From Gemmata massiliana (lineage in GTDB: Bacteria > Planctomycetota > Planctomycetia > Gemmatales > Gemmataceae): a stretch of 64,000 nucleotides of DNA. The notes below the pieces were generated by a model. It was not told the origin of the DNA. It ran no database searches and saw only the letters and a list, made by a program, of their open reading frames with translations. This document shows positions 36,447 to 45,620 of the stretch, piece by piece; within the stretch, counting starts at the first letter, position 1; every line of letters begins with the position of its first letter. Location of the stretch: positions 4,485,738-4,549,737 of the forward strand of contig NZ_LR593886.1 of the NCBI RefSeq assembly GCF_901538265.1. The letters are read 5' to 3'. The position numbers were made by a program, and so were the translations under genes.

Positions 36447-37514
36447 TCACGTCGTGATGACGTTCACCGGAACGCGGATCGCGTCGAACGAGATCTCCTT
36501 CCCGTTCCGTAAAAGGGCCGCTGTCGTGAGCTTGACTAGGAGTTCCTCATGGGTGCGCCCGATCGCAAGCAGGCCGTTCACGAGCGCGAGGCTGTTCAGG
36601 TACGGGTTCGGGTTCACTTCCAGAACGTAGAAGTTGCCGTCCGTGTCCATACGCACGTCAATGCGGGCGTAGTCGCGACACTGCAGCGCGCGGAACGAGC
36701 GCTGTGCGATGACCGCGAGCCGGGCGAAGTCGTCGGCTGGGATCGTGACTGGCGCCCGCAGCGGCGCGGACTGGTACTCGTCGCTGTGCTCGTCCCACTT
36801 GGCGATGAACGTGTACACGGCCCACTTCCCCGGGCGGTCGTTCTTGAACGCGATCTCGGCGAGCGGCAAAACGAGCGGCGGGGCGTTCGGCGCGGCCCCC
36901 GGGTCTTCGATCATGTTTACGTGGAACTCGCGCCCGGACACGTAGCGCTCTACGAGCACCGGAGGCCCGTAGGTCGCCAGCACGTGTACCACGCGAGCTT
37001 CGAGTTGCTCCTGGGACGTGACCACGCTCTCCTGATTGATGCCGACGCTCGCGTCCTGGTACGCGGGCTTCACAATCGCGGGCCACGCGTGGACCCAGAG
37101 CGGGACCGGCAGCGCGTCGATGATCGCGTAGTCCGGCGTCGGGATCCCGGTCGCGGCGAGGATGTGCTTGGTCCGGATCTTGTCGCGCCCGAGTGCCAGC
37201 GCGGGCGACGGGCACCCGGTGAACGGCACGTTCAGCCATTCGAGCAGAGCGGCGACCGACACTTCTGTCGAGGTCTGAGTGGCGATGCCTTCAAACAGGT
37301 TGAACACCGCGTCGGGGCGCGCCTTCTTGAGCACGTCGAGGAGCGGTTGCGGGTCGTAGTTGATGCCGAGTTTGGTCGTCTCGAACCCCGCGGCCTTGAG
37401 CACCTTGAACGTGTCGTTGACGGTGTCGAGGATGTCGTGCTCGGACCCGGCGTCCGGGTGATCGGCCGGGAGCACGGGTTCGTTGTAGAGGATGAGTACA
37501 GAAGGCGCGGTCAT
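36447..37514 (-). CDS. ATP-grasp ligase of the D-Ala-D-Ala ligase type
   Basis: 355 residues; ATG at 37514. The N-terminal part (SVLILYNEPVLPADHPDAGS; DAVFNLFEG) matches the pre-ATP-grasp fold of Ddl-like ligases. The ATP-grasp domain shows GRDKIRTKHILAATGIPTPD, VKPAYQDASVGINQESVV (nucleotide-binding Lys and Gly-rich loop), VERYVSGREFHV, and the metal site RIDVRMDTDGNFYVLEVNPNP. Length is close to DdlA/B. True Ddl enzymes carry other conserved serine and tyrosine residues that I cannot confirm here, so it may be a related ligase with another substrate rather than a peptidoglycan enzyme. It converges on the catalase-like gene. Confidence 0.88.
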   Translation of the reverse strand: MTAPSVLILYNEPVLPADHPDAGSEHDILDTVNDTFKVLKAAGFETTKLGINYDPQPLLDVLKKARPDAVFNLFEGIATQTSTEVSVAALLEWLNVPFTGCPSPALALGRDKIRTKHILAATGIPTPDYAIIDALPVPLWVHAWPAIVKPAYQDASVGINQESVVTSQEQLEARVVHVLATYGPPVLVERYVSGREFHVNMIEDPGAAPNAPPLVLPLAEIAFKNDRPGKWAVYTFIAKWDEHSDEYQSAPLRAPVTIPADDFARLAVIAQRSFRALQCRDYARIDVRMDTDGNFYVLEVNPNPYLNSLALVNGLLAIGRTHEELLVKLTTAALLRNGKEISFDAIRVPVNVITT

Positions 37515-37671
37515 GGCAGAACTTGAACCCGTGCGCCCGGCGCACCGTGCCGGGAATGCCGTTTTTATCGTCCGGGCGCAGCGGCCATCGGAGATGTTCC
37601 TGCGAATCTAGCTGTGCGGGGGAAAGCACACCAGGCGAAAAGCCGCACGAACCGCACAACCGGATAGGATT

Positions 37672-37711
37672 CCGTCTCCGCGTGGCGCACAATCTCGCCA
37701 CGCGGAGACGG
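37672..37711. repeat. Perfect 16-bp inverted repeat downstream of serS
   Basis: Arms 37672-37687 and 37696-37711 are exact reverse complements (CCGTCTCCGCGTGGCG and its complement) around an 8-base loop. It lies 69 bases past the serS stop. Without a T-tract it is either a factor-assisted terminator or an RNA-protecting hairpin. Confidence 0.8.
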
Positions 37712-37779
37712 CAAATTGCGACATCACTCCTGCTGTGCATTGCAAACCAGCAACGGTTGAGCGCCCGCGGCACGCGGCA

Positions 37780-39075
37780 TCACGCCTTCCGCGGGGCGAT
37801 CACGTCCTTCCCGACCCACGGGCGCAGCACTTCGGGGATTACCACCGAGCCGTCGGCCTGCTGGTAGTTCTCCAGGATCGCGACCAGCGCCCGCGTACAC
37901 GCGACCGCGGTGCCGTTCAGCGTGTGAACGAACCGCGTGCCCTTGAACCCCTTGCCCTTGTAGCGGATGTTGAGGCGCCGGGACTGGAAGTCGGTGCAGT
38001 TGGAGGTGCTGGTGACTTCGCCGTAAGCGCCGCCGTCGCCGCGGCCCGGCATCCACGCTTCGAGGTCGTACTTGCGGTACGCCGGTCCGCCGAGGTCGCC
38101 GGTCGCGGTGTCGATCACGTGGAACGCCAGCCCCAACCCGGTGAAAATCTTCTCTTCGAGTTCGCGGATCTCCTGGTGGATCGCGTCGCTGTTCTCCGGG
38201 GTGCAGAACGCGAACATTTCCACCTTCGTGAACTGGTGGACGCGGTACAGCCCGCGGGTGTCGCGCCCGGCGGCTCCGGCCTCGGTGCGGAAGCAGTGCG
38301 ACAGCCCAACGTAGCGCTTCGGCAACTCGGACTCGTCGAAGACCTTGCCCATGTGCATCCCGCCGAGCGTGATCTCGGCCGTCCCCACGAGGCACAGGTC
38401 CGTGTCGGCGACGGTGTAGACCTGGCGTGTTTCCGGGTTCGGGTCGCGCGGCATGAAGCCGATGCCCTCCAGAACCGTAACGCGAGCCAAGTCCGGCGTG
38501 ATGACGGGGGTGTAACCGGCCTTCACCGCGGTCTGCATCGCGTACTGCACGAGCGCGACTTCGAGCAGCGCGGCCTCGTTCTTCAGGAAGTAGAACTTCT
38601 GGCCCGCGACAGTGGTTCCGGCTTCAAAATCGGCGAGATCGAGCGCGTCGCAGATGTCTACGTGGTCCTTGGCCTTGAAGTCGAACTTGCGCGGCTCGCC
38701 GAACTGCGACACGACCTTGTTCGCCGCCTCGCCCCCGACCGGTGCGTCGGGGTGCGTCATGTTCGGGATCTGGTACAGATTCAGTAGTAGGTCGCCTTCG
38801 ATGATCTTCAGTTCGTCGTCGATCGCCCCTACTTCCTTGTCGATAGCCGCGGCTTGGTCCTTTAGCGCTTGCTTCGCTTCAGGCGTTTTGGCATGCGGGA
38901 ACTGGGCGCTGATTGCGTTCTTCTTCGCTGCCGTTTCACCGCGCTTTTGGGACAGCTTCTTGCGTTCCGCCTCGAACGCGACCACGCGCTCCACGGGAAC
39001 CTCGGACACGCCGCGGTTCTTGCAATTGGCTTTGACCGCATCCACATTGTTGGCGATGAAACCGGCGTCGAGCAT
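37780..39075 (-). CDS. serS: Seryl-tRNA synthetase
   Basis: 431 residues from ATG at 39075 (MLDAGFIANNVDAVKANCKN); the frame is open further but that part overlaps the DinB gene. The enzyme charges tRNA-Ser in the cytoplasm. The N-terminal coiled-coil arm (residues about 20-105) precedes the class II core. Visible: LVGTAEITLGGMHM, motif 2 CFRTEAGAAGRDTRGLYRVH, FTKVEMFAFC, EVTSTSNCTDFQSRR, and motif 3 LNGTAVACTRALVAILENYQ. Length and order are normal for bacterial SerRS. It may be transcribed after DinB (92 bases between them). Confidence 0.97.
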   Translation of the reverse strand: MLDAGFIANNVDAVKANCKNRGVSEVPVERVVAFEAERKKLSQKRGETAAKKNAISAQFPHAKTPEAKQALKDQAAAIDKEVGAIDDELKIIEGDLLLNLYQIPNMTHPDAPVGGEAANKVVSQFGEPRKFDFKAKDHVDICDALDLADFEAGTTVAGQKFYFLKNEAALLEVALVQYAMQTAVKAGYTPVITPDLARVTVLEGIGFMPRDPNPETRQVYTVADTDLCLVGTAEITLGGMHMGKVFDESELPKRYVGLSHCFRTEAGAAGRDTRGLYRVHQFTKVEMFAFCTPENSDAIHQEIRELEEKIFTGLGLAFHVIDTATGDLGGPAYRKYDLEAWMPGRGDGGAYGEVTSTSNCTDFQSRRLNIRYKGKGFKGTRFVHTLNGTAVACTRALVAILENYQQADGSVVIPEVLRPWVGKDVIAPRKA

Positions 39076-39167
39076 GATTGAGGTTCCGTAGAGCGGACCG
39101 TGCCCGCCCGAAACGAATAACGGCGGGCCGTGCCCACCCAACAAGATATGCGGGGACCGCTCCGGGT

Positions 39168-39662
39168 TCACCAGATGGGCGGCTGACCGAGCATCCGGCG
39201 AATCATCGCGATCTGCCCGCAGTGGATCATTTCGTGTAGCGGGGCGTAACGCAGCGCCGCGATCCGCGTGTGGAACAGCGGGTGCGGTTTCAGCGGCGGC
39301 AAATCGAGGTCCGCATCCGGGTAGCTCGCCAACTCTTCCAGCACGCGAGTGTGGACTCGATCGTAGACGGCGCGAATTTCTTCGGCGGTGAAGCCGGTCA
39401 CGCCCGCGGGGAGCGATTCGCGGCTGAATACTTTGAGGAACCCGTCCGGAATCAGCACTTCGTCTTCCGCCGTGCGCGGGCGGAGCCGTTCGAGGCAGAG
39501 CCGGTACTCGGATGACGCCGTGTGCCCGACCTGCCACGCCATGTGCGACGCGCTACCGGCCGGGACCGTGAACCAGTCCGTGAGCGGAACCGTGTCGACG
39601 CGCTCGCGCGTATAGCGCCGGGCGAAGTCGATCTGTTCGAGCGCCTCCGACAGACGAGACAT
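39168..39662 (-). CDS. DinB-family protein
   Basis: 164 residues; ATG at 39662. It is a four-helix-bundle protein of the DinB/YfiT superfamily. Candidate metal-binding histidines are in SHMAWQVGHTASSEYRL and HEMIHCGQIAMIRRMLG, the last being the typical C-terminal motif. Members include thiol-dependent transferases and damage-inducible proteins of unknown function. There is no clear ribosome site. A palindromic element separates it from the upstream citrate synthase gene. Confidence 0.87.
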   Translation of the reverse strand: MSRLSEALEQIDFARRYTRERVDTVPLTDWFTVPAGSASHMAWQVGHTASSEYRLCLERLRPRTAEDEVLIPDGFLKVFSRESLPAGVTGFTAEEIRAVYDRVHTRVLEELASYPDADLDLPPLKPHPLFHTRIAALRYAPLHEMIHCGQIAMIRRMLGQPPIW

Positions 39663-39686
39663 GGCACGAGCCCCAAGTTCAAAATC

Positions 39687-39751
39687 CGAAGTACGAAATC
39701 CGAACGGTCAACTGTTACTATCGCCGCCCCGCGTTCGGATTTCGTCCTTCG
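39687..39751. repeat. Imperfect inverted repeat downstream of citrate synthase
   Basis: Left arm 39687-39705 and right arm 39733-39751 match at 18 of 19 positions, with a 27-base loop. The left side contains two copies of ATCCGAA. It lies 15 bases past the citrate synthase stop and so may terminate that gene; its AT-rich sequence differs from the surrounding genes, as in dispersed intergenic repeats. Confidence 0.7.
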
Positions 39752-39765
39752 AGTTTCCGCACGGC

Positions 39766-40914
39766 TCACGCGCGTTGTTCGAGCGGAACGTACTTCACGT
39801 CCGTCTTGCCGATGGAGATCTGCTCCGGGCGGAAGATGCGGTTCCCGACGAGTTGCTCCGTCCAGTGCGCGAGCCACCCGGAGACGCGGGCGATGGCGAA
39901 GATCGGCGTGAACACGTCGGTCGGGATGCCGAGTGACTGATACACCACGCCGGAGTAGAAATCGACGTTCGGGTAGATGCCCTTCGGCCCGTAGATCCCG
40001 GCGCAGATGCGCTCCACCTCAAGGGCCGTTTCGTAGGCCTTCGGTCGGCTCGTTTCGGCGAACACGTGCTCCGCGATCTCCTGGAGCACGGTCGCGCGGG
40101 CGTCCTTCACCTTGTACACGCGGTGCCCCAGCCCCATCACCTTGTACTTCGGGTCCGCGGCGCGTTTGGCCTCGATCCACGGCTTCACCTTTTCGGGTCC
40201 GCCGATCTCCTCGAACTGGCGCAGCGCTTCTTCGTTCGCCCCGCCGTGCAGCGGCCCGGACAGCGACCCGATCGCGGACGCGATCGTCTGGTACGGCGAC
40301 GCCAGCGTGGACCCGGTGACGCGGGCGGTGAACGTGCTCGCGTTCATCTGGTGCTCGGCGTGCAGGATTAGGCACGCATCGAGCACCTTGCGGGTGGCCG
40401 GCGACGGCTCCTTGCCGAAGAGCATGTAGTAGAAGTTGGCGGCGTGATCGAGGTCGCTGCGCGGGTCGATGATCTCCTCGCCCCGGCGCGTGCGGGCGAA
40501 CGCCGCGACGACCGTCGGCAGGGCCGCGATCAGCCGGCACGAGGCGTCCCAGTTCTTCGCGGGGTCGGTGACCGTGTGACACGGGTAGAACATGCCCAGG
40601 GCCGCGACGCTCGCGTGCAGCGCGTCCATCGGGTGCCCGTCGGCGGGCATGCACTTGATGAGGTCTTTGAGCCGGAAGTGAATGGCCCGGCGCTGGCGCA
40701 GGTCGTGATCGAACTCGGCGAGTTGCTTCTGAGTGGGCAGGTCGCCCTTGATGAGCAACCACGAGACTTCCTCGAAGCTGCTCTCCTTCGCGAGCACCTC
40801 GACCGGGATGCCGCGGTACTCCAGGACCGCTTTCTTACCGTCGAGGAAACTGACCGCGGATTTCGCGGCCGGAACGTCCTCAAGTCCCGGTTTGTATTCG
40901 ATTTCGGTGCTCAT
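39766..40914 (-). CDS. gltA: Citrate synthase
   Basis: 382 residues; ATG at 40914. It condenses acetyl-CoA with oxaloacetate in the TCA cycle, in the cytoplasm. The start (MSTEIEYKPGLEDVPAAKSA) leads into LEYRGIPVEVLAKESSFEEV. Catalytic and substrate residues are visible: LILHAEHQMNASTFTAR (His), SGPLHGGANEEAL (His), VMGLGHRVYK (His) and NVDFYSGVVYQSLGIP (Asp). The length, about 380, is that of the short hexameric or dimeric type shared with 2-methylcitrate synthases; no prp genes are nearby, so citrate synthase is preferred. It is followed by a palindrome. Confidence 0.95.
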   Translation of the reverse strand: MSTEIEYKPGLEDVPAAKSAVSFLDGKKAVLEYRGIPVEVLAKESSFEEVSWLLIKGDLPTQKQLAEFDHDLRQRRAIHFRLKDLIKCMPADGHPMDALHASVAALGMFYPCHTVTDPAKNWDASCRLIAALPTVVAAFARTRRGEEIIDPRSDLDHAANFYYMLFGKEPSPATRKVLDACLILHAEHQMNASTFTARVTGSTLASPYQTIASAIGSLSGPLHGGANEEALRQFEEIGGPEKVKPWIEAKRAADPKYKVMGLGHRVYKVKDARATVLQEIAEHVFAETSRPKAYETALEVERICAGIYGPKGIYPNVDFYSGVVYQSLGIPTDVFTPIFAIARVSGWLAHWTEQLVGNRIFRPEQISIGKTDVKYVPLEQRA

Positions 40915-41010
40915 GACGGTCTCGATTCGCGGCGGGTGGGATGCGTATTGGGAATGTTATGGCGGGCGGGGGTCAGGGGTCAGGGGCGAGGGCGGGCGGA
41001 AAAAAGGGAA

Positions 41011-41038
41011 GCCGGTCCGAGCATTCACTCGGACCGGC
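41011..41038 (-). terminator. Rho-independent terminator of the DUF1080 gene
   Basis: Perfect 11-bp arms GCCGGTCCGAG / CTCGGACCGGC with a 6-base loop. On the minus strand it is followed by TTCCCTTTTTT. It separates the DUF1080 and citrate synthase genes. Confidence 0.92.
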
Positions 41039-41059
41039 CGCATTGTGGCCTCCGTTATC

Positions 41060-41776
41060 TTACTTTTTCGGGGTGATTTTGATATTCCGAAACGCCACGG
41101 GGCCGTGGTCCCCCTGTAACATCAGGGGACCGGTTGCGCGCTCTTTGCCGGTCAAGCCACCCGGCGTTTGCTGCTTCACCTCGACGTTTTCGTGAAGAAC
41201 CGTGTCGTTGAGCGTGACTTTGATGAACTTCGCGTTCGCGGTCTTCTTGTCGCCCTCGAACTTCGGCGCCCGGAACTCGATCACGAACTTCTGCCACTCG
41301 CCGGGCTTCTTCGCGACGTTCTTTTTGGGCGCCGCGGTGCTGTAGAGGGCGCCCAAATCTCCCTGCGTGAGTTTGTCGTCCGGTTTGCCGAAACTGTCGA
41401 GGATCTGCACCTCGTACTTGCCCATCAGGTAGATGCCGGAGTTCGACCCCTTCGGCACCATGAATTCGAGTTCGAGCGCGATGTCGCCGAACTCCGCTTC
41501 GGTGTAAATGTCCGTGCCACTCTTCATGTTCACCAACAACACGTCCTTGATGAGCGTGTTGGACGCGCCCGTGTGAACGAACTGCGACGGGTTCTTCGAG
41601 TCGAGGTCCACCGCGCCGAGCGCGAGAACTTCCCACTTGTTGCTCTTTTCGTCCTTGAGCTTCCAGCCCTTCAGGTCTTTGCCGTTAAACGGCTCGATCG
41701 GCTTCGGGTCGGCCGCGTGCGAACCCGGAACGAGCGCCAGCACCGCCGCGAGAACGGGGACGAATGCACGGAGCAT
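41060..41776 (-). CDS. Exported DUF1080 (3-keto-disaccharide hydrolase-like) protein
   Basis: 238 residues from ATG at 41776 (AAGGTG upstream). A signal peptide (MLRAFVPVLAAVLALVPGSH followed by AADPKP) targets it outside the cytoplasm. The DUF1080 beta-sandwich is evident: EPFNGKDLKGWKLKDEKSNK, FGDIALELEFMVPKGSNSGI, YLMGKYEVQILDSFGK, GEWQKFVIEFRAPKF, and the closing LMLQGDHGPVAFRNIKITPK. Characterised relatives act on 3-keto-glycosides or bind sugars; most planctomycete copies are untested. It is a single-gene unit with its own terminator. Confidence 0.92.
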   Translation of the reverse strand: MLRAFVPVLAAVLALVPGSHAADPKPIEPFNGKDLKGWKLKDEKSNKWEVLALGAVDLDSKNPSQFVHTGASNTLIKDVLLVNMKSGTDIYTEAEFGDIALELEFMVPKGSNSGIYLMGKYEVQILDSFGKPDDKLTQGDLGALYSTAAPKKNVAKKPGEWQKFVIEFRAPKFEGDKKTANAKFIKVTLNDTVLHENVEVKQQTPGGLTGKERATGPLMLQGDHGPVAFRNIKITPKK

Positions 41777-42314
41777 ATCGCACCTTGCGAGAGAGGTGAT
41801 TCGGGCGAGAAACACGAAAGCGATGGTAGCTGTTCAACTGTGAAATAGCGAGCGACTGCGTCCTGGATTGGGAGCCGATGCCGAGACAAGGCTCAAAAGA
41901 AATCGACGAGCGGCCACGTGACTGTCGCGCCAGTTCGACGTGAAACGCGGGTAGCCCGCCCACTCGATTGAAAGAGCCGATGATCCCGGTGCTACTATGA
42001 GATAGACATCGATGCGCTCAAATCGGTGAAACGGCGTGTTGTTACCTGAAAGTTCCTGTTTGCGCGAAACCTGCCTGAAACGGCACATCCGAAGCCTAGC
42101 GCGAATTGCCCCTGCGAACGAGGCTCATCGACAATCGTAGCTCTGTCGCGCGACAAACTGTTGAACGTGCGACGTTTACGAAGCACAAACGCAGTGCATT
42201 GGGGCACCTCAGCACCCGCGGGCGGTGGCCGTTCCGAGTCGTTTGTCGGAATTCGTGAAAAAATATCGCACTTTGCGCAAGAGATTGATGACGGGTCGAG
42301 GGAGGCCCCTTGCG
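41777..42314. other. Divergent promoter region before the second ECF fusion
   Basis: 538 bases between the DUF1080 start and the ECF start. No gene, tRNA or long repeat is seen. The ECF frame remains open to 42225, but the ribosome site favours the start at 42315. An A-run near 42259 is the most AT-rich spot. Confidence 0.5.
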
Positions 42315-45300
42315 ATGTCCGGGACGATTTCCAAGACCGTGACGGGATGGGTGGCCCGGTTGACTGCCTCAAATCCAGAGGCGGAAGCCGAGTTGCTGCA
42401 CCGGTACGCCACGACCGGCGATCAGGAGGCGTTCGCCGCCCTGACCGAGCGGTTCGCGCCCCTCGTTTGGGGCGTGTGCAGCCGCTCGTTGCGTCAATCC
42501 CAGGACGCCGAAGACGCCTTCCAAGCAACGTTTCTCGCCCTCGCTAAGCAGGCCGACGGCCTGACCGGTCGGGGACCGCTCGCGCCCTGGCTCCATCAGG
42601 TCGCGCGCCGGTCGGCCGCACTCGTGTACCGCCAGAACCAGCGACGGCGGGAGGTTTCCGTGGGCGAGACACCCGCCGTTGCAGCACCCGTCATTGCCGA
42701 CCCCGAACTCGTGACCGCGCTCGACGAAGAAATCGGTCGGTTGCCGGAGAAGTATCGGCGCCCGGTCGTTCTGTGCCACTTGCAGCAGCAAACTTACGCC
42801 GAAGCCGCCAAAGCGCTTGGGTGCTCGGTCCCGACGATCTGTCGGCGGGTCACGCAGGGGTGCGAACTGCTCCGCGATCGGTTGTCGCGTCGGGGACTGG
42901 TTCCGGCCGCGGGGCTGGCGGTGCTGTTCACGGCCCTGATCCAACCGGCTTCAGCGATGCCGCCCGGGTTGGTGGCGCGAACTGTTCAGGCGGTGACGAG
43001 CGGGTTCGTGGGTGGCTCGTCGGTCGTTGCCGACACAGTGCTCGCGTCGATGCGGTGGGGGCGCACGGTCAAATACATGGCCGTGTTGTCCGCGGTCGCA
43101 CTGGCCGGGGTCGTCGGTGCCGGGTTGACGGCCCGCGAGACTGTTCCGAACGCGGTCCCGGCTGCAATTGAAAGCGCGATCCTCACTCCGAATCCGATCG
43201 GCCCGCGGCTCGACCGGCTCGGCGATCCGCTCCCGGATGGGGCGGTCGCTCGTATCGGAACGCTTCGGATGCGGGGGGAGGGCGGTGGAGCGGGGGATGT
43301 TGTCTTCCTGCCCGGGGGTAGCACCGTCGCTTCGGTCCACGGCCGCTCGGTCGTTTCGGTCTGGGACATCGACACCGGGAAAGAACTTCACCGGCTGGCG
43401 GCTCCGGTGCGCAGCCACCAACTGTCTCTTCATCCGGACGGTCGAATTTTGGCCGTCTGTGGAACGGACGAAGTGCGGTTGCTGAACGTCGCGAACCCGG
43501 CGGCCGCAACGACACTGTGGTCATGGACTTCAAAGGCGGGTACCGGTTGGCGCGTGACGGCCGTGGCGTTCACTCCGGATGGCCGAACCGTAGCTGTCGG
43601 TGACGCCGCGTCGAAGGTTGTGCGGCTATTCGACACCGCAACGGGTCGAGAACTTCAGACACTTACGGGCAATGTGGTTCACGGGTTGGCGTTCAGTCCG
43701 GACGGGAAGGTGCTGGGCGGTTTGGGTGAGGGGCGAGTTACGAACGGCGTCGGTGATGGTTATCGGTTGCTGCTGTGGGATCTGGCGACCGGCCTACCGC
43801 GGAAGGCACCTTCGGCCGCGACCGGTCCCATCCGTCGGTTCACGTTCGTCGGCAGAAGCGTGGCTGTTACCGACGCACGAGGAACTCGGCAGGCTCGACT
43901 GTTCGATCTGGAAACCGGGCGCGAAACCGGTCACTGGACGGACCGCGGGCTGCACTCGATCCTCACGCCGACTCCTGACGGTACCGCACTCGCAGAACTA
44001 GCCGGCGGAAAAGTGACGGTCCGGGATTCGGTGACGGGCAACGCGGTTCGAGCGAGCGGGGCAATTAGCGAACTGGCGATCGTGGACCGACAGGTCGACA
44101 TCTTCGGCTGGCGGTTCTCGCGCGACGGTCGGTTCTTCGCCGCGGTCGCGCGGGGCGGACAGGTGTGGGTCTGGGACGTAGTGGCCGGGCGCCAGGCCGG
44201 GCCGCACGGTCGCATCCACGGTGCGGTGCAGTCGCTGGCGTTCTCGCCGGACGGGGGAACGCTCACCACACTGCACGGGACAGCGGGGCGATCGTGGGCG
44301 GTCGGTTCGGGGGTACCGGCCGCCCCGCTCGCCGGGAACGACGAGGGCGAAGTCGCAGCGCGCGAGGTCGTATTCCCGGACGCGACCGGGCCGACCATGA
44401 TCCAGTTCCCGACCCCGGCCGATCGCACGCTGCGGGCCACGACGTGGGACGTGGGTAGCGGTGTCACGGCCGACCGGGTGCCGATTCCGGCCGACGTGTG
44501 GCAAACCGGCGCGGCGAACGGGGCCGCGTCTCCGGACGGGCGGTGGATCGCGTGGGGCACTCCGACCGTGGTCACTCTGGTGAACCGGGCGACCGGACAG
44601 GAGGCGCGTCGGTTGATCCCCGCGCACGCCAACCCCGCCGTTCTCCAGTTCTCGGCCGACGGCGGAACGCTCCTCCGGCTCCCGTTAGGCAAGAACGCGG
44701 TCGAGGTTTGGGACACAGAAACCGGGACGCACCGGGCCACACTCCCCCTGCTCCCCAAGTACCGGGACCGTAACTCACCGCACGTCGTCAAGTTGTCGGC
44801 AGACGGGCGGTGGTTGGCATCGGCCGGGAAGGACGCGGACGGTTCTCAAGCCCTGATTGTGACCGAAGTGGATGCCGAGAAGGGCTACCGGCTGCCTACT
44901 CCGACGGGAGCGGGGCCGCTGCACGCGCTGGCCTTTTCACCCAACGGGCGCCTGTTGGCCGCCGCCGCCGAGGACGGCTCTCTGCGGGTGTGGGATCTGG
45001 CAAACGGAAAAGAACTGCGTGCGTACCGCGGGCACAAAGGGCGGGCACTGGCCGTCCTGTTCTCGCCGGACGGCACCCGGATCGCGTCGGGCGGGTTCGA
45101 CGGGACCGGGCTGATCTGGATCGCTCCGACTCCGACCGACGTTCACACCACACGCAGTACGGACGAAGTGTGGCGCGATCTCACTGGGACCGACCCCGCG
45201 GCGGCTCACCGAGCGACGTTCGAGGCAGCCACTCCCGCGATGGTACCGGTGATCGCGCAGCGGCTCCGCACGGAAACCGGTCCGTCGGCGGCACGGGCAG

Positions 45301-45428
45301 TCGTGGCCCTCGAACGAGTCGGATCGCCGGCCGCCAAAACAGTGCTTGAAGAATTGGTCGCGCGAACCGACGGCAACACCCCAAGTCGAGACGCGGCGGC
45401 CGCGCTGCGCCGACTCCTTGTGCGATGA
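42315..45428 (+). CDS. ECF sigma factor fused to membrane segments, WD40-like propeller and a C-terminal helical domain
   Basis: 1037 residues from ATG 42315 (GGAGG 9 bases upstream; MSGTISKTVTGWVARL); ATGs further upstream in frame are less well placed. Region 2: FAALTERFAPLVWGVCSRSL, DAEDAFQATFLALAKQADG. Region 4: LPEKYRRPVVLCHLQQQTYA, ALGCSVPTICRRVTQGCELL. Two hydrophobic stretches follow (GLVPAAGLAVLFTALIQPAS and YMAVLSAVALAGVVGAGLTA). Then 14 or more propeller strands with SPDG turns, ending in LRVWDLANGKELRAYRGHKG and a final WD-type blade. The last 90 residues (STDEVWRDLTGTDPAAAHRA; LERVGSPAAKTVLEELVA) form a helical HEAT-like module common in planctomycete WD40 proteins. It is a paralogue of the fusion at 28586 but has this extra module. 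Confidence 0.93.
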   Translation: MSGTISKTVTGWVARLTASNPEAEAELLHRYATTGDQEAFAALTERFAPLVWGVCSRSLRQSQDAEDAFQATFLALAKQADGLTGRGPLAPWLHQVARRSAALVYRQNQRRREVSVGETPAVAAPVIADPELVTALDEEIGRLPEKYRRPVVLCHLQQQTYAEAAKALGCSVPTICRRVTQGCELLRDRLSRRGLVPAAGLAVLFTALIQPASAMPPGLVARTVQAVTSGFVGGSSVVADTVLASMRWGRTVKYMAVLSAVALAGVVGAGLTARETVPNAVPAAIESAILTPNPIGPRLDRLGDPLPDGAVARIGTLRMRGEGGGAGDVVFLPGGSTVASVHGRSVVSVWDIDTGKELHRLAAPVRSHQLSLHPDGRILAVCGTDEVRLLNVANPAAATTLWSWTSKAGTGWRVTAVAFTPDGRTVAVGDAASKVVRLFDTATGRELQTLTGNVVHGLAFSPDGKVLGGLGEGRVTNGVGDGYRLLLWDLATGLPRKAPSAATGPIRRFTFVGRSVAVTDARGTRQARLFDLETGRETGHWTDRGLHSILTPTPDGTALAELAGGKVTVRDSVTGNAVRASGAISELAIVDRQVDIFGWRFSRDGRFFAAVARGGQVWVWDVVAGRQAGPHGRIHGAVQSLAFSPDGGTLTTLHGTAGRSWAVGSGVPAAPLAGNDEGEVAAREVVFPDATGPTMIQFPTPADRTLRATTWDVGSGVTADRVPIPADVWQTGAANGAASPDGRWIAWGTPTVVTLVNRATGQEARRLIPAHANPAVLQFSADGGTLLRLPLGKNAVEVWDTETGTHRATLPLLPKYRDRNSPHVVKLSADGRWLASAGKDADGSQALIVTEVDAEKGYRLPTPTGAGPLHALAFSPNGRLLAAAAEDGSLRVWDLANGKELRAYRGHKGRALAVLFSPDGTRIASGGFDGTGLIWIAPTPTDVHTTRSTDEVWRDLTGTDPAAAHRATFEAATPAMVPVIAQRLRTETGPSAARAVVALERVGSPAAKTVLEELVARTDGNTPSRDAAAALRRLLVR

Positions 45429-45503
45429 GAGCAGCAATGACGACGTGTACCGAGAGTACCCACCCCGTGGCCGATTCGTAACCGCGAACGGCCAGTAGTT
45501 GCT

Positions 45504-45529
45504 GGGTCCGTTTTATCTCCCCCGGACCC
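45504..45529 (+). terminator. Hairpin after the ECF-propeller gene
   Basis: Perfect 7-bp arms GGGTCCG / CGGACCC with a 12-base loop, 76 bases past the stop. A T-run lies inside the loop, not after the stem, so termination is only possible. Confidence 0.4.
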
Positions 45530-45620
45530 GAGTCTTAGATCGTTTAGTCCAACGAAAACTTCCATCCCGGCGGCCACCCGCCCGGGCCTGGGAACTATTT
45601 ATCCTTACGGAGAGGTTGCT

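Noticed and set aside
36447..37514. Naming the ATP-grasp gene ddl
   Set aside because: The ATP-grasp core is clear, but I could not verify D-alanine-specific residues, and no cell-wall genes lie nearby.
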